Source: Schoenoplectus triqueter
Lineage: Eukaryota; Streptophyta; Magnoliopsida; Poales; Cyperaceae
Direction: 5' to 3'
DNA length: 39,862 nucleotides
Assembly: GCA_964058805.1 (NCBI GenBank)
Contig: CAXKVV010000670.1
Span: forward strand, 1 to 39,862
In this document: piece after piece, positions 30,801-39,862 of the stretch
How the letters are laid out: every line of letters starts with the position of its first letter
Position numbering within the stretch: position 1 is the first letter of the stretch
Made by a program: the position numbers and the translations under genes
Notes under the pieces: generated by a model
What the model was told of the DNA's origin: nothing
The model's input: only the letters and a program-made list of their open reading frames with translations
The model's database searches: none

Positions 30801-33800
30801 ATGAAACCCCTCGCTCGCTGCACAACGCCATCGCCTTCTCCGACTACCCCACGAAATAATTCTGCCAACGGCGATCTCGCCACGGAAAATTCCTCAGAGT
30901 GCAACGGCTACCGGGGCGAGAAAGACAACTCTGCGGCGTCTCCTTCGTCTTCGTCCTCTGCCTCTCTAAGCTCTCGCCGAGTAGTCAGGAGCCGTGTACG
31001 GAGGAGGATCAGACCTCGAGTTCTTTTGGCCACCCGTGGCAGTGCGCATGACGATCTTGCCCTTCCTCTTGGGATGTCATTCGCCGCTGTTTTATCTCAG
31101 GTTTAACTGCGTGGTTTCCTCTCAGAGCAATTAGGGTTTTTCATTTATTTGCAAAAAGAATTTAAGATTGGCTACTTTTGTTTCCTTCCCCACATTTCAC
31201 TATAATTCTTTTCCAAAGTAAACTAATTGCAATGCCAATTCTCTTCTTTTATGCTATTATGTGCAAGTACTGGCAACAGAAGATTGCAAATTTTAATTCC
31301 TAAGTTCCCTTTCAGAACTTATGTTTATCTCCGACAAATTTATCTACAACTTTCACAATTAAATACTAGACATATAATCAAGAATCAAAAACATCAATTG
31401 CAAGAAAATTAACTGTTATACACCTTCTATCCTTCACATTATTTCCAAATGGTTAATGACTTAATGTGGGTAAATGTTTTTTGGATTTTCAGGCCATGAA
31501 CAAAAATAAGCAAGGCGAGATAATTTCTTTAAATCTCTTTTCCAGGGTACTTCTATTGCTACTTCTATCAAATATTTTTCTATTTGAGCATTAAAAACCT
31601 GTCTTTGATCCTCTTTCTATATATATACAGATGTGTACTGCTGCTGTGAAAGAGTCTGTAACTAATGTAAGTCCTTTTATATATTTGCTCGAGCTCTATG
31701 GCCCAATAATATATACTGGTATCTATATGCAGTCTGCTTGACTGGGATCATTACCAGTTTGTGCTGAGGGCAAGGAAGCATAAAAAGTAATATGTATTGG
31801 TGTTGGCATAACACTGGTCTTGTATCCTGTTTGTAGAATCTCATCTACACTGTTTGGTATGTCTTTTGGAACCCATGTGGGTTGGTGGAGCTCTGTCAGG
31901 TTGAACTATCTTGTAAAATATATAACAAAGGTTAAGTCTGACTTGATGTCCTAGCAGGCCATGAGATCAGAACCAGACTCATCAGGTCCAGTTGGAGTTG
32001 GACAGACTGCTTTTGGTGTTGTCAACTATATTGCACTGGCCTTTTGTAAATATACCTGATAGCAACTACACTAGTAATAGGATATTGTCCCTTTTATTAA
32101 ATAGGAGCATATAGTTAACCAGAAAGGCAGCCATGTCTTTATGGTCCTTCTGCGTGTCCAGAAATTCTGACTCGAATTCAACAAGGTCCTGGTGAAACCT
32201 GATGGGCCAGACCAACAAATTACTAGTCCTATACAGCTTTTATTACGAAGCATTACGACTGTCTTTGTTACCTTATCTATTTTCCCTTTTTACACTATTA
32301 CATTTAAACTTATTTCTCCCATTTAACAGATATATGGCGATAAGTATGATCATTTCATGAAAAATTTTGAGAATTCATTTAGGAGCACAATACAAACACT
32401 CCATCTAATAAGCCATACATCCATCCCAGACCAACAAGAAAGCATGTCCAACACGCACCCTGATAGTGGTGATAACATCAATGTCCCAAACCACTCCACA
32501 GAATACTCTGATGTGATTTCACATCCTCCTTTGGGCTCCACAACAAGCACCCAAATAATCCTGCACGGTGGCCTGAACAACCAATTATCAAACATTTCCA
32601 GGAGCAGCAGCCGACAAGATCATGGAATTAATCAGCATATTATCACCACATTAGAGAGATCAGTGAGTGAGCAGGTGCGCTCTAACAACCTAAAGGAGTT
32701 TGAAATGGGTCTAATTATGAAAAAGTTGGAGTTGAAAAAATCTCAGTTGGAGCTTAGTTCGTACTCGCACATGCTGGAGCGGGTTAAGGTGCGAATGGGA
32801 ATGGCAAAGGCTATGTTTAGAGAGGAAAAATTGAAGAATCAGATGCAAGATGTACGATTTTCAGAGCTTGTGAGGACTTTTATCGATGTTCTTGTCACTG
32901 GGTTGATAATTATGTTAGTTTGCTTTGGTTGTGGCACCTATGTTTTCTCATACCAGCGAATTAAGGAGGTTACCCAGTCATGTTCTGCCACTTCTAAGGT
33001 ATGTAGCTGTAATTTACTCTTGTATTGGTACTGTTTTCTTTGCCCCCAGGCATGGTTTGTATATATTACTGCTACTGCTTGCAGTGGTACCTGTGATAAT
33101 GAATGGCATTGAACTATTATGGAAGAAACCGGTTTGGATAATGAGGTCCAACAGAATTGAGGATCAGGGCTTACAGTTTCATGTTTGTGTTTTTTTTTTT
33201 TTTTTTTTTTGGGGGGGGGGGGGGGGGTTGGTTAAGGGAAAATATTGACGTCTCATGTTGATCATTACCTTTATTTCAGGAATCAAATTCATGGTGGGTC
33301 CCAAAACAAGTGTCCTCTTTCAATTCAGGATGGCGTTTTTTGCAGTGCCATGTAGTTGCTCTAACCCGACTTGGTTTTGGCATTATAATATTTCTCGCGC
33401 TAATTTGGTTAATCATCCAAAAGTCATCTGTGGCAAGACCAAACATGCCTATCACATTTAATGTTATGATACTAAGTTTATTTTGTGGCTTTACTGGGAA
33501 ATTGTGTGTGGATGCACTAGGTGGCAGTGGCCTTCATTGGCTCATCTACTGGGAAATGATGTGCCTGATTCATTTTCTTGTAAATGCATTTCCATCTACC
33601 ATGTATCATTTGCTTTATGGGCCATTGAGTGTTTCGCAAGGGATAGAGGTTGTAAGGAGGCCTTATTGGATTGGGAGGTACATACTGTTTGTCGTTTTGT
33701 TGGTTATTCTGCCCTTGTCGGCTGGTTTTTTACCGTTTGCTTCATTTTCTGAATGGTTCGAGCACTTGAGGGTGCAAATAAGAGTAGTGAATTTAGGTGA

Positions 33801-33816
33801 AGAAGCTGAGCTTTAG
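30801..33816 (+). CDS. CPR5: CPR5-like transmembrane nucleoporin, five exons
   Basis: Recognised as the plant CPR5 protein, a nuclear-envelope membrane nucleoporin linked to immune signalling, cell-cycle control, trichome growth and senescence. Exons: 30801-31100, 31493-31546, 31631-31666, 32330-32998 and 33280-33816. All introns are GT-AG and phase 0, giving 531 residues against about 560 in Arabidopsis. In order: a Ser/Pro-rich N-terminus; a basic cluster at 59-73 fitting a nuclear localisation signal; LALPLGMSFAAVL (86-98); IYGDKYDHF (131-139); RSVSEQVRSNNLK; a Lys/Glu-rich coiled coil (about 250-310); a first membrane segment at 315-337; and four more (about 384-402, 414-431, 440-458, 487-508) with GKLCVDALGGSG between. 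Start chosen at 30801 because the DNA upstream is pyrimidine-rich and leader-like; an in-frame ATG at 30645 would add 52 residues. All segments are intact. Confidence 0.92.
33190..33227 (+). repeat. T21-G17 homopolymer junction in CPR5 intron 4
   Basis: A run of 21 T is followed directly by 17 G in the last intron of the CPR5-like gene, 52 bp before the acceptor. Such a pair is prone to slippage and to assembly error. Confidence 0.95.
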
Positions 33817-34552
33817 ATTTTCATGGTGTCTATTTGTATGGAGGATCGGGGGTTTCAGTGGTGACACTTGTCTTGTGAATCCATCTTAAATCTGGATATT
33901 AATGTTATCCTCCTGAAGACTTTTAAAGTTATTTTAGTTGAGATGTGTGAGGGCCGCTTCTATAATTTCTGTCCTGCGGCTTTTATGAGAGTTGGGAGGC
34001 ATTTTACGTATGCTTTCATTCTTTTTAATTTTTGTGTAATTTGTGTATTTACTTTATGTAGAAGTATATCAAAAGTAAAATTGTATTACGTTTTCTTTAC
34101 GATCGTACTTTGTGCACGATATATCGTACTAGAATATCTCGAACGAAATATAATTTCAACCATGTGTTTACAACAAAAAAAGGTTGGCAACGGCATTGAA
34201 ATAAGTGATGCACAAAAGGTAAAGAATTCAACAAATTCAAGAACATGTTTTGTTAATCAATACACAGCGGTGAAGCAAAAGCACACTACAGAGAAAGCAT
34301 AAGAAATGCATTCTTTTCTTTTTATCCTGTGCAAGCTATTGTTACACGGATACATGATTTTTTCGGTGTAAAAAGTTAAAATGAAGTAATCTACAACATA
34401 CACAACGAATTGACTCTACAAGTCGGGTTAAGGGGTCCGTCCCTGTATTTTGTGATGAACATAAATCAGTAAATGAATCAGAGAAACCTACATTTATATT
34501 ATGAATGATGCTCTGCGTTTCTCCTCCTGACCCTGCTAATACAGCAGGATCT
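33817..34552. other. Shared 3' region of two convergent genes
   Basis: The CPR5-like gene (+) and the DUF1644 gene (-) both end into this 736-bp interval, so it should hold both 3' UTRs. Open frames at 33868-34302 (+) and 34342-34569 (-) have no recognisable features. Confidence 0.55.
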
Positions 34553-35635
34553 TCACGAGGGCCCCACAAACCCTACACCACCCCTACTGCTTCGACGCCT
34601 CCGTCTGCGCCTCTCCACACCTCTTCCATGATCCATAAAACCATCCGCAACTTCCACGCTGTCATCAGCTTCATCATCGTCCCCATCATCATCATCATCA
34701 CCACCATCTAGTGAATATGCATTCACCAAATCAGAAGCACCATTTCCAGTAGCTGGTGTAAGACTAAACCCGCTGCCTTCTTCTCTAGTCTCACCATTAT
34801 TATGAAACCTCATAAATCGTGCCCCTTCTCTCAAAAAGAAATAAAGTATACTCCTATTAACACCCCTTCTCCCCCCATCCACACCCACCCGATCACCAAC
34901 CTCATTGCCAAGTGGGCTCTCCTCATCATAACTATCGTCATCATTATCATCATCACTCTCACCCATTTCAATGACATAATCTCCAAAGACAACAGCACGA
35001 GGCATTGATGAACGAATTGTGCTAATCACATCCTGCCTCTCTCTCTCATGCTCCAATGTTCGCCATTTTTGTTCCATAGCAGGATCCACCTCACATGGCT
35101 TGGCTGAAGGATGCTCAGCCTTGACATGCTTGCGTAACTCCCGGTAAGAACCCACAAAGGAGCATCCCTCTTGCATGCAAGTTCGTCTCTTATTGTCAAG
35201 GTACTTGCGTGCAGGCTCCACCACGGTCCAGCCCTTGACCTGGCCCCGGCAGAGTGGACATGTTAACTCAAGCATGCCCCGTTTCTCAGAGCCAGTCGAA
35301 GCTTGTGGGCCAAGTCCACAGGACTTGGAGGAGGCCTTCTTGAACTGGTCAAGACAGTTGGAGTGACGATTGCTGGTACCACACATATAAGGCCGGCAAC
35401 CCTTTTCATGCGAGGAGCATAAGAGGAGTACTGCATTATGGGGGTACTCCATGCAAACCGAGCAGGTGGCATCTTCCCAATCACACCGCTTCTTCTTATG
35501 TGAGATTGCATTCTTCAGAGTCTGTGCAGAACTGATTGGTTTGGCAGCTTTAAAGCGGTACAATTGGATACCCGGGTATGAGGCCGATCTGATCTGGCGA
35601 CCTGCAAGCCTGCGGCTTCTTGGAATCCTTGCCAT
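34553..35635 (-). CDS. DUF1644 zinc-finger protein
   Basis: 360-residue intronless frame of the plant DUF1644 family, Cys/His-rich proteins of unknown biochemistry; some members have been linked to stress responses. CSVCMEYPHNAVLLLCSS (Cys58, Cys61) and LTCPLCRGQVKGW (Cys126, Cys129) form a RING-like cross of Cys pairs with HSNC between. C-x4-C-x11-H-x4-H (Cys153, Cys158, His170, His175) is a C2H2 finger in the SYRELRKHVKAEHP motif. The C-terminal half is low in complexity: acidic Asp-rich blocks (DDDNDDDS and DDDDDGDDDEADD) and an Arg-rich run (ERRRRRRRSSRG) near the end, typical of the family. The start codon follows an intron acceptor by three bases and begins MARIPRSRRL, as expected. It is convergent with the CPR5-like gene. 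Confidence 0.93.
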   Translation of the reverse strand: MARIPRSRRLAGRQIRSASYPGIQLYRFKAAKPISSAQTLKNAISHKKKRCDWEDATCSVCMEYPHNAVLLLCSSHEKGCRPYMCGTSNRHSNCLDQFKKASSKSCGLGPQASTGSEKRGMLELTCPLCRGQVKGWTVVEPARKYLDNKRRTCMQEGCSFVGSYRELRKHVKAEHPSAKPCEVDPAMEQKWRTLEHERERQDVISTIRSSMPRAVVFGDYVIEMGESDDDNDDDSYDEESPLGNEVGDRVGVDGGRRGVNRSILYFFLREGARFMRFHNNGETREEGSGFSLTPATGNGASDLVNAYSLDGGDDDDDGDDDEADDSVEVADGFMDHGRGVERRRRRRRSSRGGVGFVGPS

Positions 35636-35638
35636 CTT

Positions 35639-36398
35639 CTACAAATGGAAAACATAATAACATGAGATAGTGTCAAGGAACTGGAGTATATATCTACACT
35701 GAACAAAGACACACTGTATCACACCAAAAGCAAAATAATAAGTTGGCACTTAGTATCCCGAAATGCTAGGAAAAATGAATTCAACATAGAACGCAACAGG
35801 AACATAACCCCTATTACTGGTATAGCAATTGATAATTATTTATAGCATAAAATTTTTTTTCTTCTGAATTGTGGGTCATCAGAATGAAATAAAATAATGC
35901 TCCATAGTAAGCCACATTAATCACAAAGTTCCTAAAAAATTCAATTGTGACACCTCAATTTCACCAATAGAATCCATCAATAAACCAAATGTAGTCTGTT
36001 CTCCTTTAATTGTCAGATCCAAGCATCAAAACTTCAGCAAGCCAAAGTTCAGATTACCAAACTTAATCGAGCCACTGACCATCAAAGCTTATATTTGTGC
36101 ATCAAACAGTGAAATTGCATTGAGCCAAACTTCAAAATTCCCCTTAATACTGAAAAATGTCAAGAAAGTCCATTTTGATATCCAAAAGAAAAACTAACAA
36201 GAATTTTACTCAGGTTCAAGTATTCTTTTCTTCCGATAAATGCAAAAATCCATTGTATATATAATCTCATTACACCACAAGGGGAAATTACTAGAAAGAG
36301 CTGAAAATTGAAGTTAAATTTCCTCCTCCCTAAGCATTAAATGAATCCAAACTGAAACAAGAGAAGCAATCTAATCCAACAACAAAAGGGAGACTTAC
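35639..36398 (-). other. 5'-leader intron of the DUF1644 gene
   Basis: On the - strand a consensus donor ACAAG|GTAAGT begins at 36398. A pyrimidine-rich acceptor TTTGTAG ends at 35639, three bases before the start codon. The 760-bp intron would leave a leader exon upstream, 36399 onward. Leader introns are common in this kind of plant gene and can raise expression. Confidence 0.7.
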
Positions 36399-37036
36399 CT
36401 TGTACTAAGGTGCGAGGATTTTGGATCTCTACGAAAAGCAGGAAAGAAGATTACAAAAGGGAGATGCTCTCCTCACATTTAAGGGGGTCACCAAACAAAC
36501 AAACTACTCAACCAGCCACAAAAAGTAATATAATATTAAAGTAGAGGTTCACAATAAACAGTCGATCAACCGAACACAGATGGGATCTCTTCCTCTCTCC
36601 CCCCCTCTCAGCAAACAACAAAGACACTAGATTAGTTTACAAAGAAAGAATATATAAAATAAAAGTACAACTAGAGTAAAGTCACATGCCCGACGACCCA
36701 CGAGCATCTTACAGCTAAATGCCTAAATCATCAGATCTCTCAATCTCAATCCCACGCGAGGGACAAAAGAGTAATTTTCAAATAAAAAAAAACATCTTTG
36801 CCCCCCCCCCCCCCTCTTTCTTACCGTGGTCCCCGTCTACCCCAATTCGCGATTGAACCAAAAAATTCAAATTTTGAGATCGAAGGTGGGGAAAACGAAG
36901 AGTACCTCTCGGCGTAAGGGGATGCGATGAGAAGCTCCTGTCACACTCCGGCGCTACCCTCCGAGTCCGACGCAATCGATGCGAAAAAGGAACAGAGAGA
37001 GAACGATTTAGAAATGGGGAAGAGTCGTGGCCACGT
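36399..37036 (-). other. Leader exon(s) and 5' region of the DUF1644 gene
   Basis: Contains CT-rich stretches and a 14-C run (36801-36814). A second possible donor, GAGAG|GTACTC on the - strand, lies at about 36905, so the leader may have two introns. No protein frame here was recognised. Confidence 0.45.
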
Positions 37037-37044
37037 CTTATATA
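37037..37044 (-). promoter_or_regulatory. Candidate TATA box of the DUF1644 gene
   Basis: TATATAAG on the - strand, followed about 30 bp downstream by sequence that would start the leader. It is 1.4 kb from the start codon, which fits if the leader is spliced. Confidence 0.4.
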
Positions 37045-38765
37045 CAGATATAGATTCGGAGAGGGCGAAAGAGAGCTGGCTATGGCTTCCTTTTACAGTG
37101 TTACGACTTACGGAAAGAGAGAGAGAAGATAAATAAACATCACTGACTGCTCCTGGTCCCAAAGACCTATTCACTGACAACAGCTGTTAGTCTTAGATAG
37201 GTCCACGAGCAGTGTTTTGAATCGCATATTCGCGAGTGTCAAGAGAATTACGAAGATAAAGCGTCCATGAAGAGTAAGAAAATCTTTTAAACCAGGATCA
37301 CAGGATCGAAGATATATGGAGCAACTGACATGTGGGTCCAGAATTGATTACATGGTGCGCCTACAGCATTCAAAATTCTCGTGAGTGCAGGAGAGTCGCG
37401 AAAGTAAAAGCGCTCTTTGGTTGTTGGGCCATAGTGACGACATCTCGCGAGGATAAACAGAAAAAAACAGGAATTTCTTTAGATAGTCTCTCTCCAGTAC
37501 TAATCAACGGAGGCTTCCTTTTTTTTTTTTCATTTCGGTTGGATGACCCTACTTTAACATTCCAATGGAACCGGAGCGCTTGTGGGCGTTCCAGTTCAAA
37601 AGAAAATGGAGATCATTTTGAACATGTTGAACTTGTTTTTAGTTTTTTACTGTTTTCTCTTCCTACATTAATCTTTTGCTTATTACCACCTGAACGGTTA
37701 ATATTCTTTCCTCGGAAGGTTAAAGTTGTCAGCTCTCATAAAGAACAAGTAATCAAATGAAAATTGATGAGTTCGTGATTTTATACTATTTTATCAAATA
37801 AAATTATAATTTATGTAAAGCTAGAAACGTGTCCAATAGTATATTTTAGAGTTTGAGAAATTTCATTAGATTAATCAACCAGTGTAGTTATTTATCGGTG
37901 CTAAGTTGAGTAATAGGATCATTCGTGCAAGATACCCCTACTCTGATCTTGGTAATTAAAACTCTTGAGTTAGCGTGCCGAGAAAATGTTGCGTCAGTAG
38001 GCAGCGCTTTCTTTTGAAGGTAGCCATTAGCCAATTAATTGCAGAGTTAATTGAGAATATTAAATTGAATTGAATTTTGCTATCTCGGCCTAGAAACATA
38101 ATTATAATTATATAAATAAATCATCGCCTCTCTTGCCATCCGGCCTAGCGCTGGTTCTATGGCCTAGTGCAACATGCATGTCAGGAATACAAAATAAAAG
38201 GAAACATTTTAGAGCAAATTGGGCTTAAAAGGGTCGCCGTTTTGTTTGACCATGGACCCAACAGGCATTTGGACCAATTGTCAAATAGGAAATGGCCCAA
38301 TTTTTCTTTTCAGATAATATTTGACATTGATTATTATGATTATTATGATGGGTTCTAGGTACGGTACAGAAATACTTTGATCTTGCTTCTATTAATTACA
38401 GTAATATTATTTCTCAGTGGTACTCTTTCGGTGCTTATCAGCAATATGATTATTCATGGATCGTTCCTTTCAAATTTGATTTTTGACTACCTTTCAAGAG
38501 GCTTAGCAATCTTGTTAATTATACTATATATTTAAGTCGCTTTCTCATCTTATTTCTCTGAATTTTGAAGCATATATATTCCATCGCATCTTATGTATGG
38601 TCATTTCGTCATTCTTCTCACCTTTAATCATTAAGTTCACAAATCTAATTTTCAAAATAATGAACTAAATTTTGATTATCTAACATCTATATATCAACTA
38701 ATGTGTTCACTTCCCCATGATATTAAATTTGAACAAGTAGCGCGAATTAGTATGCATGTAATTCA
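37045..38765. other. Intergenic DNA right of the DUF1644 gene, nothing recognised
   Basis: No gene could be supported. The open frame at 37332-37760 includes a T run and shows no known motif; that at 38167-38358 is similar. Confidence 0.5.
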
Positions 38766-38835
38766 GCGGCGGAGCCAGAAAATTTATTACGGGGTTCACT
38801 TATTTTATAAAATTAAAAAATATATTAAATTTTAA
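38766..38835 (+). repeat. One-ended hAT-type MITE relic
   Basis: CAGCGGCGGAGCCAG at 38766-38780, followed by an AT-rich body with GGGGTTCAC, is the left end form of a common plant MITE group. The matching inverted right end was not found before the window end, so the element is truncated or strongly decayed. Confidence 0.4.
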
Positions 38836-39510
38836 AATATTTATGTACCATTATAAATTCATAAATATTTTTTTACATATATATGTAAGTAAACAATATA
38901 TCTTCAAACACCACAAACACTAATTTACAAATACTAAATAAAAAATTAAAGCTAGAAAATTACATATTTTTTTAATAATTTATTTTAACTATATTAATTA
39001 TTATCATTCAATTAAACTCTTCGACATCTCATTTTTTTTAATCCAATATAATGTTGGTAATCCCATCAAGAATCTCTTTCTCAACACTAAATAATCATTC
39101 ATTCATTAATCATACATTTTATTTTATAAATCATTCTCGACACAAATCATTGCTTGCTGAGAAAATCCTAAATTATAATTGGGGCTAATTTAAATATTTG
39201 AATCATGATTTTCTTCCAAGTTAATTTTTAATACCACATTATTTAAATGCCACAGTCATAAAATAGAAAAAGACTTGAATATTTAAGTAAGAAATTGAGA
39301 ATTATTCATTCATACTAAAATTAAACTAGCTATTTGAGCGGTTATTTATAATTAAGTTGAAACCTTACTACCTTAGGAAAAAAAATATATAGTATAAATT
39401 GAGATATTACATGATCCCCTGAAAATATGAATGAAGGAGAATCTAAATAATTTTATTTTTCTTGTGTGTCTGTCCGGAAAATTTTAGAGAGGGAGAATAT
39501 ATATATATAA
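38836..39510. other. AT-rich intergenic DNA, nothing recognised
   Basis: Possibly the body of the decayed MITE on its left. No gene or defined element end was seen. Confidence 0.45.
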
Positions 39511-39512
39511 GT

Positions 39513-39862
39513 TGGGCTATGGTGCTATGCATAGCACGGATCGCCCCTGTGCTATGGATCGGTTCTTCGTTATCAAAGTGTAAATGATCGATCCAACCAT
39601 ACAAAATGATTTTCGTATGAATATCTCAATATATGTCCAATTTTATATTTTTTAGAATTTTTTTACTATTTTTTAAGACAGTTAGAAAATCGTCTCTTTT
39701 GAATGGCTTGTAATATCTAAATCAAGTGATTTTCTAACTATCTTAAAAAATAATAATAAAATTCTAAAAAATATAAAATTTAGTCTACATCGAGATATTC
39801 ATATGAAAATCATTTTGTATGGTTCGGATCGATAATTTGAACTTTAAAATGAAGAACCGATC
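39513..39862. mobile_element. Fold-back MITE cut by the window end
   Basis: GATCGGTTCTTC at 39557 pairs with the inverse at the very end of the window (39851-39862), and pairing continues inward: ATACAAAATGATTTTC near 39600 against its inverse near 39807, and TTTTTTAAGA near 39671 against its inverse. The arms are about 150 bp. The left arm begins further out with a 16-bp palindrome GTGCTATGCATAGCAC (39522-39537), so about 45 bp of the right end should lie beyond the window. Confidence 0.75.

Noticed and set aside
31900..32250. Paired motifs CATCAGGTCCAG and CTGATGGGCCAG in CPR5 intron 3
   Set aside because: They suggest an old MITE in the intron, but no terminal repeats or target duplication could be defined.
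33868..34302. 144-residue frame after the CPR5-like gene
   Set aside because: It has no known motif, lies in the expected 3' UTR, and its Cys/Phe/Ile-rich composition matches AT-rich noncoding DNA.
37332..37760. 142-residue frame right of the DUF1644 gene
   Set aside because: It includes a run of T translated as Phe, has no recognised domain, and no leader or TATA context was seen.
1..39862. CRISPR arrays, bacterial operons, rRNA or tRNA genes
   Set aside because: None were seen; the window is plant nuclear DNA, and the only tRNA-like signals are primer sites and one weak SINE-like stretch.

Overview
The window is nuclear DNA from a flowering plant, most likely a eudicot. It is AT-rich, its host genes have GT-AG introns, and it carries plant Ty3/gypsy and Ty1/copia retrotransposons with initiator-Met tRNA primer sites plus several families of short non-autonomous DNA transposons. 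I cannot name the species. Three host genes are well supported.

Left gene (2927-6109, + strand): a complete four-exon NAD(P)H nitrate reductase of 878 residues. All cofactor domains are present, and so is the hinge serine motif used for 14-3-3 control. Right pair: a five-exon gene (30801-33816, +) recognised as CPR5, the plant transmembrane nucleoporin and regulator of immunity, cell cycle and growth, and a DUF1644 zinc-finger gene (34553-35635, -) with a 5'-leader intron. These two are convergent and sit 736 bp apart.

Between the nitrate reductase gene and CPR5 lie about 24 kb that are almost entirely mobile DNA. In order: nested fold-back elements (about 6620-7530 and 7655-8130); a chromovirus-type gypsy element on the - strand (8405-13883) with a decayed pol and one shortened LTR; two hAT-type MITEs with 8-bp target duplications (14018-14446 and 15872-16301); a copia element on the - strand (18164-23076) with a 5-bp target duplication; and an old gypsy relic (about 23357-30085). 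The gypsy relic has itself been split by a 990-bp Tourist-like element carrying a huge TTA-rich microsatellite and by a roughly 1.4-kb insertion that looks like a solo LTR. A 469-bp non-autonomous Helitron (68-536) lies at the left edge, and a fold-back MITE runs off the right edge.

The host genes do not form a pathway or operon. Nitrate reductase acts in nitrogen assimilation, CPR5 at the nuclear envelope, and the DUF1644 protein has no defined biochemical role. I found no convincing new coding system. The strongest observations are precise, checkable insertion structures read directly from the sequence (target duplications, terminal inverted repeats, primer sites) and a few unexplained pieces: a possible truncated gene start at 8250-8404, a coding-like GC-rich block at 17644-17895, and an inverted pair of 59-bp copies 12.7 kb apart.
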